A stretch of DNA of 64,000 nucleotides from Serratia proteamaculans (GCF_008830365.1 NZ_WBKI01000002.1:310001-374000); one strand, 5' to 3'. Numbered from the stretch's first letter, positions 34,541-43,167 are shown. Notes: generated by a model from the letters alone, not told the origin. Program-made: numbers and translations.

Positions 34541-34875
34541 TCATCGAAACTTTATTTCAATTCTCTTCTTAACTTTTCCTTGCAGGGTTTCAAGGCTTTC
34601 GTTGCCAACTATATCAATAGTCCAGCGAGCTTTTTTTCATCCCTACTTGAATACTCCCTCAGATTGATAGTCACCCCATCTTTCTTTGCAAAGTAAACCA
34701 TGCCCTTAGGGATTTTCTTCTCTTCCAATGGTACGGCTCCTGCCAATGATTGGGCGTAGTCGATGATTTCTTGTCTTGACAGTTTTTCCGTCGCAAAAAC
34801 TTTGGTCGTTCCGTATTTATTGCTCCCACCCTCGCCCAGCATCTGTTCGAACTGCTGGCCCCCTCTCCCCCGAAA
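34541..34875 (-). pseudogene. Orphan polymorphic-toxin C-terminal domain with a frameshift
   Basis: About 110 residues resembling the C-terminal toxin module of CdiA/Rhs-type proteins: 'RGGQQFEQMLGEGG', 'NKYGTTKVFATEKLSRQEI', 'PKGMVYFAKKDGVTINL', then, in the next frame, 'ARWTIDIVGNESLETLQGK' and a Lys/Arg-rich end. The frame is broken at a run of seven A (34631-34637): the original frame stops after 'DEKKLAGLLI' and the -1 frame restores the domain end at TGA 34541-34543. There is no delivery protein (CdiA, Rhs, VgrG) in the window. Toxin activity is unknown to me. Confidence 0.6.
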
Positions 34876-34880
34876 CCAAT

Positions 34881-34910
34881 AAAAAAGGCGTAATCTTTCG
34901 ATCACGCCTT
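34881..34910 (-). terminator. Rho-independent terminator of yehS
   Basis: On the minus strand AAGGCGTGAT-CGAAAG-ATTACGCCTT followed by TTTT, 20 bp after the yehS stop. The toxin remnant begins right after it. Confidence 0.88.
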
Positions 34911-34930
34911 AATCACCACCGGGGTGTTAT

Positions 34931-35395
34931 TTATGCACCACGAAGACGTTGCGCCAACCCTTTGAGGAAGTAACGCAGCATCTGGTCGCCACAAGGACGG
35001 AAATTTTTGGTGCCTTCTTTGCGGAACAGCGCGCTCAGTTCCGGTTTGGAAATGCGGAACTCCACGGCGGTGAAGATCTGGTGCATGTCGGTATCTTTCA
35101 ACTCGAAGGCTACACGCAGCTTTTTCAACACCAGATTATTGGTGACAGGCAGCTCCACTTCCGGCGCCGGGAACTTGTCGTCCTTACCGCGCTTGAAGAA
35201 CACCAGACCGTTCAGGAAGTGTGCCATCACTTCGTCCGGACAGTTTTCGAAACCTGGCTCACCTTCCTTGATGACGTAAGTGCTCATTGCCGAGACCGCA
35301 ACGTCGAAATTATCCAGCTTGATAATCTCAACCATTTTCGCGTCGTTAATATTCAGCATGTAGCGCACGCTGCGCAGCACATCATTGTTGATCAT
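34931..35395 (-). CDS. yehS: DUF1456 family protein YehS
   Basis: 154 aa, two repeats of a small helical DUF1456 module: 'NDVLRSVRYMLNINDAKMVEI' (~3-70) and 'NLVLKKLRVAFELKDTDMHQI' (~80-150). The start at ATG 35395 has AAGG seven bases upstream; the longer frame would translate ERIC sequence. Function unknown in all bacteria I know of. Flanked by an ERIC element on its 5' side and a strong terminator on its 3' side. Confidence 0.9.
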   Translation of the reverse strand: MINNDVLRSVRYMLNINDAKMVEIIKLDNFDVAVSAMSTYVIKEGEPGFENCPDEVMAHFLNGLVFFKRGKDDKFPAPEVELPVTNNLVLKKLRVAFELKDTDMHQIFTAVEFRISKPELSALFRKEGTKNFRPCGDQMLRYFLKGLAQRLRGA

Positions 35396-35405
35396 AGAAT
35401 TGCCT

Positions 35406-35530
35406 TTACCCTTTGTACTTGAAACTGTGGCGGTGTTGGCTGCCTTCACTCACCCAAATCACTGACTTTAGTCAGCTCATTGGCATTCGTTCAGTTGCCG
35501 CCTTGCCGCAATTCCAATTACTTTGGGTAA
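35406..35530. repeat. ERIC element, copy B (diverged)
   Basis: TTTACCC...GGGTAA bounded, about 125 bp, with recognisable blocks TGTTGGCTGCCTTCACTCACCC and CAGTTGCCGCC (first block given as TGTTGGCTGCC + TTCACTCACCC). The centre is degraded. It lies about 10 bp upstream of the yehS start, in its leader. Confidence 0.82.
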
Positions 35531-35548
35531 TTAACGCGAGGGGCTGAC

Positions 35549-35580
35549 AAAAAACGGCCGCACAGTTGAATATGTGCGGC
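35549..35580 (-). terminator. Rho-independent terminator of the phn-type operon
   Basis: On the minus strand GCCGCACA-TATTCAAC-TGTGCGGC followed by CGTTTTTT; 8-bp perfect stem, 26 bp after the last permease stop. Confidence 0.88.
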
Positions 35581-35605
35581 AGTATAGGGATCAGAGCGGG
35601 GTTTC

Positions 35606-36505
35606 TCAATCGATTTGGCTTTTTTGCTGATACAGCGGGATGTCTTCGCCAATGATGTATTTATTGCGCAGGATGGACGATACCTTATCCATAATCATCA
35701 CCACCACCACCAGGATCAGGGTGATAAACATCACCACGTCCCAGTTCCACAGCCGCATGTTCTCCGCATACACCAGGCCGATACCGCCGGCGCCAACGAA
35801 GCCCAGCACCGCAGCAGAACGGGTGTTGGATTCAATCTGGTACAGGCTGAGCGCTAAAAATGTGGGGAACGACTGGGTAAAGATACCGTAGCGGTGCTTT
35901 TGCAGGCCGTTAGCTCCCACCGCCGTCAGACCCCGGCTGGGGGATTTATCTACCGCTTCGTGCCCTTCGGCGTACAGTTTGCCTAGCAGCCCGACGTCCT
36001 GCATCACGATCGCCAGTACCCCAGCCAGCGGCCCCATGCCAACGGCGCGTACAAAAATCAGCCCCCAAATCGCCATGTCGATACCGCGCAAGACATCCAG
36101 CAGGCGGCGCACCAGCACCGAGATCGGTCGCAGCAACGGCGTCGACATCACGTTGCGCGCCGCAAAGAACGACAGCGGCAAGGCGATCAACGAGGCGGTA
36201 AGGGTGCCGGCAAACACGATGCCGATGGTGATAAATATCTGTTGGAAGTAGTACATGAACGGCCAGTTGACGAAATCGTGCCAGACGAACATGCGCATAA
36301 AGTAGCGGCCGAGCTGGTGGCAACCGTTAATAAATTGTGGCCAGGCAATGCCGAAGAACTGGAAGAAGAACAGGTAATACAGTGCAATCGCCACCGCCAC
36401 AATACCGATAGTGCGCAGGTAGCGGCGCTGCTGTGAAAATATCTCCGGATGCTGCTGTTTGAGCGTTTGCAGCTTTTCCGCCGAAATAGTGGGTGCCGTT
36501 ATCAT
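35606..36505 (-). CDS. phnE: Phosphonate-type ABC transporter permease (second PhnE)
   Basis: 299 aa inner-membrane permease with six or so hydrophobic spans and the EAA loop 'GLTAVGANGLQKHRYGIF' ... 'GFVGAGGIG' characteristic of PhnE proteins. Overlaps the first permease gene by four bases (ATGA). The two permeases probably pair as a heterodimer. A terminator follows. No C-P lyase genes are nearby, so the imported compound could be a phosphonate, phosphite or phosphate ester. Confidence 0.9.
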   Translation of the reverse strand: MITAPTISAEKLQTLKQQHPEIFSQQRRYLRTIGIVAVAIALYYLFFFQFFGIAWPQFINGCHQLGRYFMRMFVWHDFVNWPFMYYFQQIFITIGIVFAGTLTASLIALPLSFFAARNVMSTPLLRPISVLVRRLLDVLRGIDMAIWGLIFVRAVGMGPLAGVLAIVMQDVGLLGKLYAEGHEAVDKSPSRGLTAVGANGLQKHRYGIFTQSFPTFLALSLYQIESNTRSAAVLGFVGAGGIGLVYAENMRLWNWDVVMFITLILVVVVMIMDKVSSILRNKYIIGEDIPLYQQKSQID

Positions 36506-37365
36506 TTTTTCCCCTCCACGACTCGTTTGCGCAGTTCACCTGAGGTGTAATCCAGCAGCGAAACCACCAGGATAATCAGCAGCAGCGTCATGCTGACCTG
36601 ATCGTAGCGATCGAGTTTGATGTTGGTCATCAACTCCTGCCCGATGCCACCCGCCCCCACCAATCCCAAAATGGTTGACTGGCGGAAGTTGATTTCCAGC
36701 CGCATAAAGCTGTACGAAAGAAACACCGGCTTCACCTGGGGCCACATGCCAAAACGCATGCGCTGCAACGGGGTCGCACCGCAGGCCATCAGCCCGCGTA
36801 CCGGCTTGTTGGAGGCGGTTTCAATCGACTCATAAAACAACTTGGTCAGGCTGCCAATGGTGTGCAGCGCCAGCGCCAAAAAGCCGGGAATAGCGCCGAT
36901 GCCGAACGCCATCACAAACATCACCGCCCACGCCAGTTCCGGCATGGTGCGTAAAAATGCCACCAGCGTGCGGATTGTCAGGCGCAACGTCGCCGGGCTG
37001 TGGGTGTTATTGGCCGCCAAAAACGCCAGCACACCGGCCACCAGCACCGAAAGAATGGTCGCCGCCAGCGCCAGCTGCAAGGTTTCCCAGATCAGCGGCA
37101 ATTGAATGTTCAGCCGGTAACCCCAGTAGGCGAATGACCCTTCGGTGTGGCCATCGGCGAACAATAAGCGCCAGTGCAGGGTCGGAATGGTTTCCGCCAG
37201 ATAGTCAAAGAAGTGGGGGATCGATAGCCATACGGTGTGCAGGTTGAACTCGGCGATGTTGCCGGCGCCCAGGTAGAGCACCACCAGACCGAGCGACCAG
37301 ATCAGCGTCTCACGCTTTTGCTTGCTGCGGATTTGCTGGTAATAGTGCGCAAAATCTTTATTCAA
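36502..37365 (-). CDS. phnE: Phosphonate-type ABC transporter permease (first PhnE)
   Basis: 287 aa if translation starts at the TTG at 37365, which follows GAAGGG by six bases. Upstream the frame stays open but encodes only ERIC sequence, so ERIC copy C appears to supply the ribosome site and possibly the start context. Membrane spans begin at ~20 ('TLIWSLGLVVLYLGAG'); the permease loop is 'GLMACGATPLQRMRFGMW' with 'GLVGAGGIG'. No ATG lies near the expected N-terminus. The partner permease overlaps its 3' end. Confidence 0.85.
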   Translation of the reverse strand: MNKDFAHYYQQIRSKQKRETLIWSLGLVVLYLGAGNIAEFNLHTVWLSIPHFFDYLAETIPTLHWRLLFADGHTEGSFAYWGYRLNIQLPLIWETLQLALAATILSVLVAGVLAFLAANNTHSPATLRLTIRTLVAFLRTMPELAWAVMFVMAFGIGAIPGFLALALHTIGSLTKLFYESIETASNKPVRGLMACGATPLQRMRFGMWPQVKPVFLSYSFMRLEINFRQSTILGLVGAGGIGQELMTNIKLDRYDQVSMTLLLIILVVSLLDYTSGELRKRVVEGKK

Positions 37366-37368
37366 AAT

Positions 37369-37493
37369 ATACCCTTCATCTTTCAAATCGCAGGGGTGTT
37401 GACTGCCTTCACTCACCCCAGTCACTTGGTAGGCCAAGCTCCTGAGGCCTCACTCAGTTGCCGCCTACCTGCGATGTGAAATCTATTGGGTAT
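37369..37493. repeat. ERIC element, copy C
   Basis: ATACCC...GGGTAT bounded, 125 bp, with CTCACCCCAGTCACTTGG, CCAAGCTCCTGAGG and CAGTTGCCGCCTACCTGC, all aligned with ERIC. It fills the gap between the binding-protein gene and the first permease gene inside one operon. Confidence 0.9.
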
Positions 37494-37548
37494 AGGCTTC
37501 CGACGTGAGTCATTCAACGGGGTTCAGACAGGCCGAACCCCGGCAGTA

Positions 37549-38481
37549 TTAACGGTCGCCTTTGGTCAACTCACGCTTCATATCGATGATGTTCTGGTAT
37601 TCCGCCAGTGTGGTGTCGCCGATGTGTTGTTTGCCGCCCATCGCCTTGATAAAGCACTGGTGGTCTTCCTTATCCAGCTTCTTGATGGCAGTCACGACTT
37701 TGGCTTTGAATTCTGCCGGCAATGCATTACTCACCAGGATTGGGCCGTTCGGGATCAGTGGCGACTGCCAGATAATACGGATCTGTTTCATCAGGTCCGG
37801 ATGATCCATGCGGATCATGCGAGTGAATGCGCCGCTGGTGTAGCCGGTATTGTAGTCGCCGATCATCGACGCCCAGGTCACTGCGCCTTCGAACTGACCG
37901 TTCAGCACGCCGAGGACGTCCTGCTCATGGCCACCGGAGAAGGTCACACTGGAGAAAGCGTTGTTGTATTTATTGTCTACCGTGCCGCCGAACAGTTTCT
38001 TGAATTCCTGGTTCGGGATCAGGAAGCCGGAAGTGGAATCCGGATCGGCGAAGCCCACCGCCTTGCCTTTCAGGTCTTCCAGCTTTTTATACGGGCTACC
38101 GGCTTTAACGATCACCACCGAGTGGTAACCACGGGATTGGTCAACGTCATCCACCGCGATACCGACGATATCCACCGCTTTCGGATCCTTGATGTACACC
38201 GAAGCAAATGACGACGGCGACATGCTCAGCACCAGGTCAATTTTGCCGCCCAGTAGCCCCTGGATCACGCCGGAATAGTCGGAGGAGTTGCGCAGCTTGG
38301 TATCGACGCTCAGCTCTTTGTCCAGGAACTGCTTAACGCACTGGTTATCACCAATCTGCTGGGTGGCGTTTTGCCCACCGAGAATGCCCAGGTTCAGTAC
38401 TTTAGGTGCGTCCGCTGCGGTAGCATTAAATACCATCATCGCGCCGGCCATCAGGGTGGTCAGACTCAATACTTTTTTCAT
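37549..38481 (-). CDS. phnD: Phosphonate-type ABC transporter substrate-binding protein
   Basis: 310 aa periplasmic binding protein. Signal peptide ~1-22 ('MKKVLSLTTLMAGAMMVFNA', cleavage after ATA/ADA). Mature motifs include 'NLGILGGQNATQQI', 'DQSRGYHSVVIVKAGSPY' and 'DPDSTSGFLIPNQEFKKL', the S/T-S-G phosphonate oxyanion loop typical of PhnD. ATG 38481 has AAGG seven bases upstream. The ligand is not determined by sequence alone. Confidence 0.9.
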   Translation of the reverse strand: MKKVLSLTTLMAGAMMVFNATAADAPKVLNLGILGGQNATQQIGDNQCVKQFLDKELSVDTKLRNSSDYSGVIQGLLGGKIDLVLSMSPSSFASVYIKDPKAVDIVGIAVDDVDQSRGYHSVVIVKAGSPYKKLEDLKGKAVGFADPDSTSGFLIPNQEFKKLFGGTVDNKYNNAFSSVTFSGGHEQDVLGVLNGQFEGAVTWASMIGDYNTGYTSGAFTRMIRMDHPDLMKQIRIIWQSPLIPNGPILVSNALPAEFKAKVVTAIKKLDKEDHQCFIKAMGGKQHIGDTTLAEYQNIIDMKRELTKGDR

Positions 38482-38525
38482 TACGATGCCTTGTGTGTGT
38501 AAAGGTAAAAGTGAAAATAAGGGTT

Positions 38526-39359
38526 TCAATGGATTTGATTGGCTTCCTCGCCATACAGCTGGTGCAGTATCCGTTCGTTCAGTTGCGACGGATGACCGTC
38601 AAACACGATTTTGCCCTGGGCAATGCCGATCACCCGGGTGCAGTATTCTTTCACCAGTTCGACCGAATGCAGGTTCACCATCACCGCGATGTCGTTTTCG
38701 CTGACTTTTTGCAGCGCATCCATAATGCGACGGGTGTTTTTCGGATCGAGAGATGCCACCGGCTCATCGGCCAGCAGAATTTTGGGGTTTTGCATCAGCG
38801 CGCGGCAGATCGCCACTCGCTGCATCTGGCCGCCCGACAGGTTCTCGGCGCGCTGCAACGCATGCGGGAGCATATTGAGCCACTGCAGCAGTTCAATGGC
38901 GCGGGCACGGTCGGCGTCGTCAAACAGCTTGAAGAAGGATTTCAGGGTGGAGGTGTGGCTCAGACGACCCAGCAACACGTTGGTCATCACGTCCAGCCGC
39001 GGCACCAGACAGAAGTCCTGGAAAATCATGCCACAGCGTGAACGCCACTGGCGCATCTGGCGGGCGGTCAACTGGGCGATATCCTGCGCCACGCCGTCGT
39101 CTTCAAAATGCAGCATTTCGCCGCAGCTCGAAGGAATGGTGCCGTTTAGGGTATGCAGCAGAGTGGATTTACCGGCACCGGAACGGCCGATCACCGCCAC
39201 GAACTCACCCACGTGCAGGTCGAAGTTGATATCGTCCAGCACCCGTTGCTGAGATTTATAAGCTTTGCCTAAGCCTTTTACCGATAGCACCTTGCGGGAT
39301 GACATCGGTTGTTGCCCTGGAAAGTCGGTCGTTGCAAGTTTTAACTGTGCCTGAGCCAT
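38526..39359 (-). CDS. phnC: Phosphonate-type ABC transporter ATPase
   Basis: 277 aa. Walker A '[16 protein letters not shown]', Q-loop '[15 protein letters not shown]', signature '[16 protein letters not shown]', Walker B '[14 protein letters not shown]', H-loop '[13 protein letters not shown]'. First gene of the four-gene importer, 44 bp before phnD. ATG 39359 or the internal ATG 39305 (behind CAGGG) may be the start. The promoter region 39360-39478 shows no convincing Pho box. Confidence 0.9.
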   Translation of the reverse strand: MAQAQLKLATTDFPGQQPMSSRKVLSVKGLGKAYKSQQRVLDDINFDLHVGEFVAVIGRSGAGKSTLLHTLNGTIPSSCGEMLHFEDDGVAQDIAQLTARQMRQWRSRCGMIFQDFCLVPRLDVMTNVLLGRLSHTSTLKSFFKLFDDADRARAIELLQWLNMLPHALQRAENLSGGQMQRVAICRALMQNPKILLADEPVASLDPKNTRRIMDALQKVSENDIAVMVNLHSVELVKEYCTRVIGIAQGKIVFDGHPSQLNERILHQLYGEEANQIH

Positions 39360-39444
39360 ATGATTTCTCTGGTTTCAGTGGCTAATCATTATGGGCACCT
39401 ATTAACGAATAACTTTGTGACAACGGGATGATGGTTTTATGGCT

Positions 39445-39471
39445 GGGAAATGACGCGTGCCGTCATTTCCC
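39445..39471 (-). terminator. Hairpin after lgoD
   Basis: GGGAAATGACG-CGTGC-CGTCATTTCCC, perfect 11-bp arms 8 bp beyond the lgoD stop. No U run follows, but position and stability suggest a transcript end separating lgoD from phnC. Confidence 0.6.
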
Positions 39472-39478
39472 ATTGGGA

Positions 39479-40501
39479 TTAAAAGCGAATAAGGCCTTTA
39501 ATTAGCTGTTTGTTGTTGATGACCTGCGCTTCGTAAGCCTCCGCCAGGCTGTCGAAATCAAAGTGATGGGTCAACATCATCTGGGCGGTGATCGCCCCCG
39601 TCGCCATTAACCGGCCGACCTTGACGAAATCTTCTTCGGTAGCGTTACGACTGCCCATCAGGGTGGTTTCCTTTTTGTGGAACTCAGGATCCGAGAATTG
39701 CAAATCCCCCTTGAACAACCCAACAAAAACGATACTGCCGCCGTGACGGATCAGGTTGACGGCATGGTTCATCGCCTGCGCACTGCCGGTGGCGTCGATC
39801 ACTTTCGCCGCCAGCATGCCGCCAAACTGGCCGCGCAGCCTGGCTTCAAACTGATCGTCCAGCGGATTGAGCGCCGGCAATTGCAGCACCCGTTCGACAT
39901 GCCGTCGTCGTTCGGCGCTGGTATCGGCCACCACCACCTGTGCCCCATCGGCTTTGGCTATCGCCGCCACACCCAAGCCGATTGGCCCGGCACCTACCAC
40001 CAATAACGGATCGTCCGGCGCTATGGCCGCACGGCGGACTGCATGGGCGCTGATGGCAAACGGCTCAATCAGGGCTGCCGCCTCTGGCGCCACGTCGTCC
40101 ACCGCCAGCAGGTTACTGACCGGCACGCTGAGAAACTCGCTGAAGCCGCCGTCCTGATGTACACCAATCACCGAAATATTCTCGCAGCAGTTGGTTTTGC
40201 CGCTCAGGCAGGCACCGCAATGATGACAGGAAAGATAAGGCATCACCGTCACGCGCTGCCCAATCCGCCAGCCCGTCGCTTGGCTGCCCAGACTGATAAT
40301 CTCACCGCATATCTCGTGCCCCAGCACCCGCGGATAACTAAAGAAAGGTTGCTGACCGGACCAGGCGTGAATATCCGTACCACAAATGCCCACGGTAATC
40401 ATTTTGATCACCGCCTCGGCCGGTGCGGGAAAAGGGGCCGGACGTTGCTGATAAATTAATTTCGTCGGTTGATCGAGCACTAATACTTTCATTGTTTTCA
40501 T
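39479..40501 (-). CDS. lgoD: L-galactonate-5-dehydrogenase (LgoD), zinc MDR family
   Basis: 340 aa. Oxidises L-galactonate to D-tagaturonate with NAD in the E. coli pathway. Catalytic zinc site 'GICGTDIHAW' and 'GHEICGEI', structural zinc cysteines in 'CHHCGACLSGKTNCCENI', cofactor loop 'VVGAGPIGLGVAAIA'. It agrees closely by eye with E. coli YjjN, including 'VIGVHQDGGFSE' and 'FVGLFKGDLQFSDPEFHKKE'. GAGGGG lies five bases before ATG 40501. Divergent from its likely regulator lgoR. Confidence 0.92.
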   Translation of the reverse strand: MKTMKVLVLDQPTKLIYQQRPAPFPAPAEAVIKMITVGICGTDIHAWSGQQPFFSYPRVLGHEICGEIISLGSQATGWRIGQRVTVMPYLSCHHCGACLSGKTNCCENISVIGVHQDGGFSEFLSVPVSNLLAVDDVAPEAAALIEPFAISAHAVRRAAIAPDDPLLVVGAGPIGLGVAAIAKADGAQVVVADTSAERRRHVERVLQLPALNPLDDQFEARLRGQFGGMLAAKVIDATGSAQAMNHAVNLIRHGGSIVFVGLFKGDLQFSDPEFHKKETTLMGSRNATEEDFVKVGRLMATGAITAQMMLTHHFDFDSLAEAYEAQVINNKQLIKGLIRF

Positions 40502-40540
40502 AACGTCCCCTCGGTTATTGGGAGAGTTATTAAATAAAAA

Positions 40541-40552
40541 TGCCGAACGGCA
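40541..40552. promoter_or_regulatory. Candidate LgoR operator in the lgoD-lgoR interval
   Basis: TGCCG-AA-CGGCA palindrome 40 bp upstream of lgoD and 87 bp upstream of lgoR. The same interval has AACC...GGTT half-sites near 40591-40607. Both are plausible for the GntR regulator; neither is proven. Confidence 0.4.
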
Positions 40553-40638
40553 ATAAATTGGTGGGTAAATCTGTGAGGCAGTACAAAATAAACCGCTTTA
40601 AATTGGTTTTAAATAGATAAAAAACAGCCGAGGCTCAT

Positions 40639-41544
40639 ATGAGCAGAACCCAAAATCTGCGGCACAATGTCGTTAACCAGATGATTGACGGCATCAACAG
40701 TGGCCACCTGCGCTCGCCGCTGCCGTCTCAGGCTGCGTTGGCCGAAATGTACAACATCAGCCGCACCACGGTGCGCCATACGCTGACGCATTTGTTCCAG
40801 CGTGGCGTGCTGGAAAAGGTCGGTGACGACTATGTTATTTTACGCCAGCCGCAGCCGGACGACGGCTTCGACTGCCAAAACCCCTCCCTGGACGAGCAGG
40901 GGAAAAGGTTCGAGAAAGCGTTCTATCAGATGATCAATCAGAAGCAACTGCGCGCCGGAGACAGCTTCAGCGAACTGCAACTGGCGCGGTCGGTCAACGT
41001 CAGCCCGGTGGTGGTGCGGGAATTTCTGCTGCATTTTAGCCGTTACAATCTGATCGACAGCGTCAAGCGCGGGCAGTGGAGCATGAAACAGTTTGACCAG
41101 CGCTATGCCGAACAACTGTTTGAACTGCGACAAATGCTGGAAACGCACGCCCTTTCCCACTTTATCAATCTGCCGGCGCACGATGAACGCTGGCTGCAGG
41201 CCAAAGAACTGCTGAGCCGCCACCGCCAACTTCGCGAAGGCATCAGCGACAACTATCGCCTGTTTTCCCAGTTGGATCGTGACTTCCACGGGCTGATCCT
41301 CTCCGCCGCCAACAACCCGTTTTTCAACCAGTCGCTGGAGATCATTTCGGTGATTTTTCATTTCCACTATCAGTGGGATGAGACCGATCTAAAACAGCGC
41401 AATATTATTGCCATCGAAGAGCACATGACCATTCTCAGTGCGCTGATCTGCCGCAACGATCAGGAAGCCATCAACGCGCTACACCGCCATTTGGATACCG
41501 CCAAACAGTCGATGATCCGCTCTCTCAATCAGGCTATCGCTTGA
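40639..41544 (+). CDS. lgoR: GntR-family regulator LgoR with two winged helices
   Basis: 301 aa. Unusually it has two consecutive GntR-like winged-helix segments, ~8-68 ('PSQAALAEMYNISRTTVRHT') and ~88-150 ('FSELQLARSVNVSPVVVREF'), followed by a helical FCD-type ligand domain (~160-290, 'ELRQMLETHALSHF', 'LDRDFHGLILSAANNPFF'). Context between lgoD and lgoT identifies it as the L-galactonate regulator. GAGG lies five bases before the ATG. A long hairpin ends its transcript. Confidence 0.88.
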   Translation: MSRTQNLRHNVVNQMIDGINSGHLRSPLPSQAALAEMYNISRTTVRHTLTHLFQRGVLEKVGDDYVILRQPQPDDGFDCQNPSLDEQGKRFEKAFYQMINQKQLRAGDSFSELQLARSVNVSPVVVREFLLHFSRYNLIDSVKRGQWSMKQFDQRYAEQLFELRQMLETHALSHFINLPAHDERWLQAKELLSRHRQLREGISDNYRLFSQLDRDFHGLILSAANNPFFNQSLEIISVIFHFHYQWDETDLKQRNIIAIEEHMTILSALICRNDQEAINALHRHLDTAKQSMIRSLNQAIA

Positions 41545-41549
41545 GCTGC

Positions 41550-41581
41550 CAGGGTGTTTTTTATCAGTAAAAAACACCCTG
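41550..41581 (+). terminator. Terminator between lgoR and lgoT
   Basis: CAGGGTGTTTTTTA-TCAG-TAAAAAACACCCTG: perfect 14-bp arms with a 4-base loop, 5 bp after the lgoR stop. The A/T-rich stem base can work as a terminator in either direction. Confidence 0.85.
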
Positions 41582-41770
41582 ACATGATTTAAAACCGATA
41601 AAAAGCGGCAAAATACTGGCTGCCGCACGGAACCGCAACAAAACTAAGTGCCTAAAATATTTCGCCCTCTAGGCTTACTGCCGACCACCTGCCAATACCT
41701 TCACTAAAACACCATCCAGGGGAATACCCGGAATAATAAATATTATTAATGCGAGATTCTGGAGGACGAA

Positions 41771-43129
41771 ATGGAAAGAAGTAATACGATTAACACCGGA
41801 AAGGAACAGGTTGAACCCTATTCCGATCACATAATTCCTATGCCACCCGAGGGCATGCTGGTTCGCTCGGCCAGAATTAAAAAAATTCAAACTACGGCCA
41901 TGTGTTTGCTATTTTTGGCGGCCATAATTAACTTTCTTGATCGCAGTTCACTCTCGGTGGCGAACTCTACCATTCGGCAAGAAATGGGCCTGAGCGGCAC
42001 CGAAATCGGCTTGCTGCTTTCGGCATTCTCCCTGGCCTACGGTATCGCCCAGTTGCCTTGCGGCCCATTGCTGGACAGGAAAGGCCCGCGCATCATGCTG
42101 GGGATCGGCATGTTCGTCTGGTCAGTGTTCCAGACGCTGTCCGGCATGATCCACAATTTCACCCAGTTTATCTGGGTGCGTATCGGGTTGGGGATCGGTG
42201 AAGCGCCGATGAACCCGTGCGGCGTAAAGGTGATCAACGACTGGTTCAATATCAAGGATCGCGGTATGCCGATGGGTATTTTCAATGCCGCTTCGACCAT
42301 TGGGCTGGCGATCAGCCCGCCGATCCTCACCGCCATGATGCTGGCCTTCGGCTGGCGCGGCATGTTCATCACCATCGGTGTGTTGGGCATCGCACTGTCG
42401 ATCGGCTGGTACATGCTGTATCGCAACCGACAGGACGTCAGCCTGAGTGCCCAGGAACAGGCTTATTTGAATGCCGGGAGCGTCAGCGCAAGGCCAGAAC
42501 CGATGAACTTTCGCGAATGGCGAGCGCTGTTCAGGAATCGCACCATGTGGGGCATGATGATCGGCTTTAGCGGTATCAACTACACTGCCTGGCTGTATCT
42601 GGCCTGGCTGCCGGGTTATCTGCAGACCACTTACCATCTGGATTTGAAAAGCACCGGGCTGATGAGCGCCATCCCATTCCTGTTTGGTGCCGCTGGCATG
42701 CTGTCGAACGGCTTTGTCACCGACTTTTTGGTGCGTCGCGGCATGGCGCCGTTGAAAAGCCGTAAAATTTGCATCGTCGCCGGCATGCTGCTGTCCGCTT
42801 CCTTTACCGCCGTAGTCGCACAGGCCACTACCACCTACAGCGCGGTGTTGTTGATCGGCATGGCGCTGTTCTGCATCCACTTTGCCGGCACCTCCTGCTG
42901 GGGACTGATCCACGTGGCGGTGACCTCCCGCATGACCGCCTCGGTCGGTAGCATTCAAAACTTCGCCAGCTTTATCTTTGCCTCGTTCGCGCCGGTGGTC
43001 ACCGGTTGGATCCTGGATACCACTCACTCGTTCAGCCTGGCGCTCACCCTCTGCTCCTGCTTCACCGTGATCGGTGCGCTGTCGTATATCTTCGTGGTCA
43101 AACAGCCGATCGTTGACAGCGCAGCCTGA
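41771..43129 (+). CDS. lgoT: L-galactonate MFS transporter LgoT
   Basis: 452 aa, anion:cation symporter (ACS) subfamily, ~12 membrane segments. Closely resembles E. coli YjjL: 'RIKKIQTTAMCLLFLAAIIN', 'SLAYGIAQLPCGPLLDRKGP', 'RIGLGIGEAPMNPCGVKVIN', 'HFAGTSCWGLIHVAVTSRMT'. Imports L-galactonate for LgoD. GGAGG lies seven bases before ATG 41771. A C-rich hairpin (43142-43161) separates it from the convergent trpS. Confidence 0.93.
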   Translation: MERSNTINTGKEQVEPYSDHIIPMPPEGMLVRSARIKKIQTTAMCLLFLAAIINFLDRSSLSVANSTIRQEMGLSGTEIGLLLSAFSLAYGIAQLPCGPLLDRKGPRIMLGIGMFVWSVFQTLSGMIHNFTQFIWVRIGLGIGEAPMNPCGVKVINDWFNIKDRGMPMGIFNAASTIGLAISPPILTAMMLAFGWRGMFITIGVLGIALSIGWYMLYRNRQDVSLSAQEQAYLNAGSVSARPEPMNFREWRALFRNRTMWGMMIGFSGINYTAWLYLAWLPGYLQTTYHLDLKSTGLMSAIPFLFGAAGMLSNGFVTDFLVRRGMAPLKSRKICIVAGMLLSASFTAVVAQATTTYSAVLLIGMALFCIHFAGTSCWGLIHVAVTSRMTASVGSIQNFASFIFASFAPVVTGWILDTTHSFSLALTLCSCFTVIGALSYIFVVKQPIVDSAA

Positions 43130-43141
43130 TGTTTTGCTCAC

Positions 43142-43161
43142 GCCCCCTTTCCACTGGGGGC
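43142..43161. terminator. Hairpin between convergent lgoT and trpS
   Basis: GCCCCC-TTTCCACT-GGGGGC in the 38-bp gap between the two stops; 6-bp GC arms, no T tract. Confidence 0.5.
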
Positions 43162-43167
43162 AAACCT

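Noticed and set aside
39360-39478. Pho box upstream of the phosphonate-type importer
   Set aside because: A TTGTCAC half-site is present near 39415 but the second direct repeat is poor; not enough to call.
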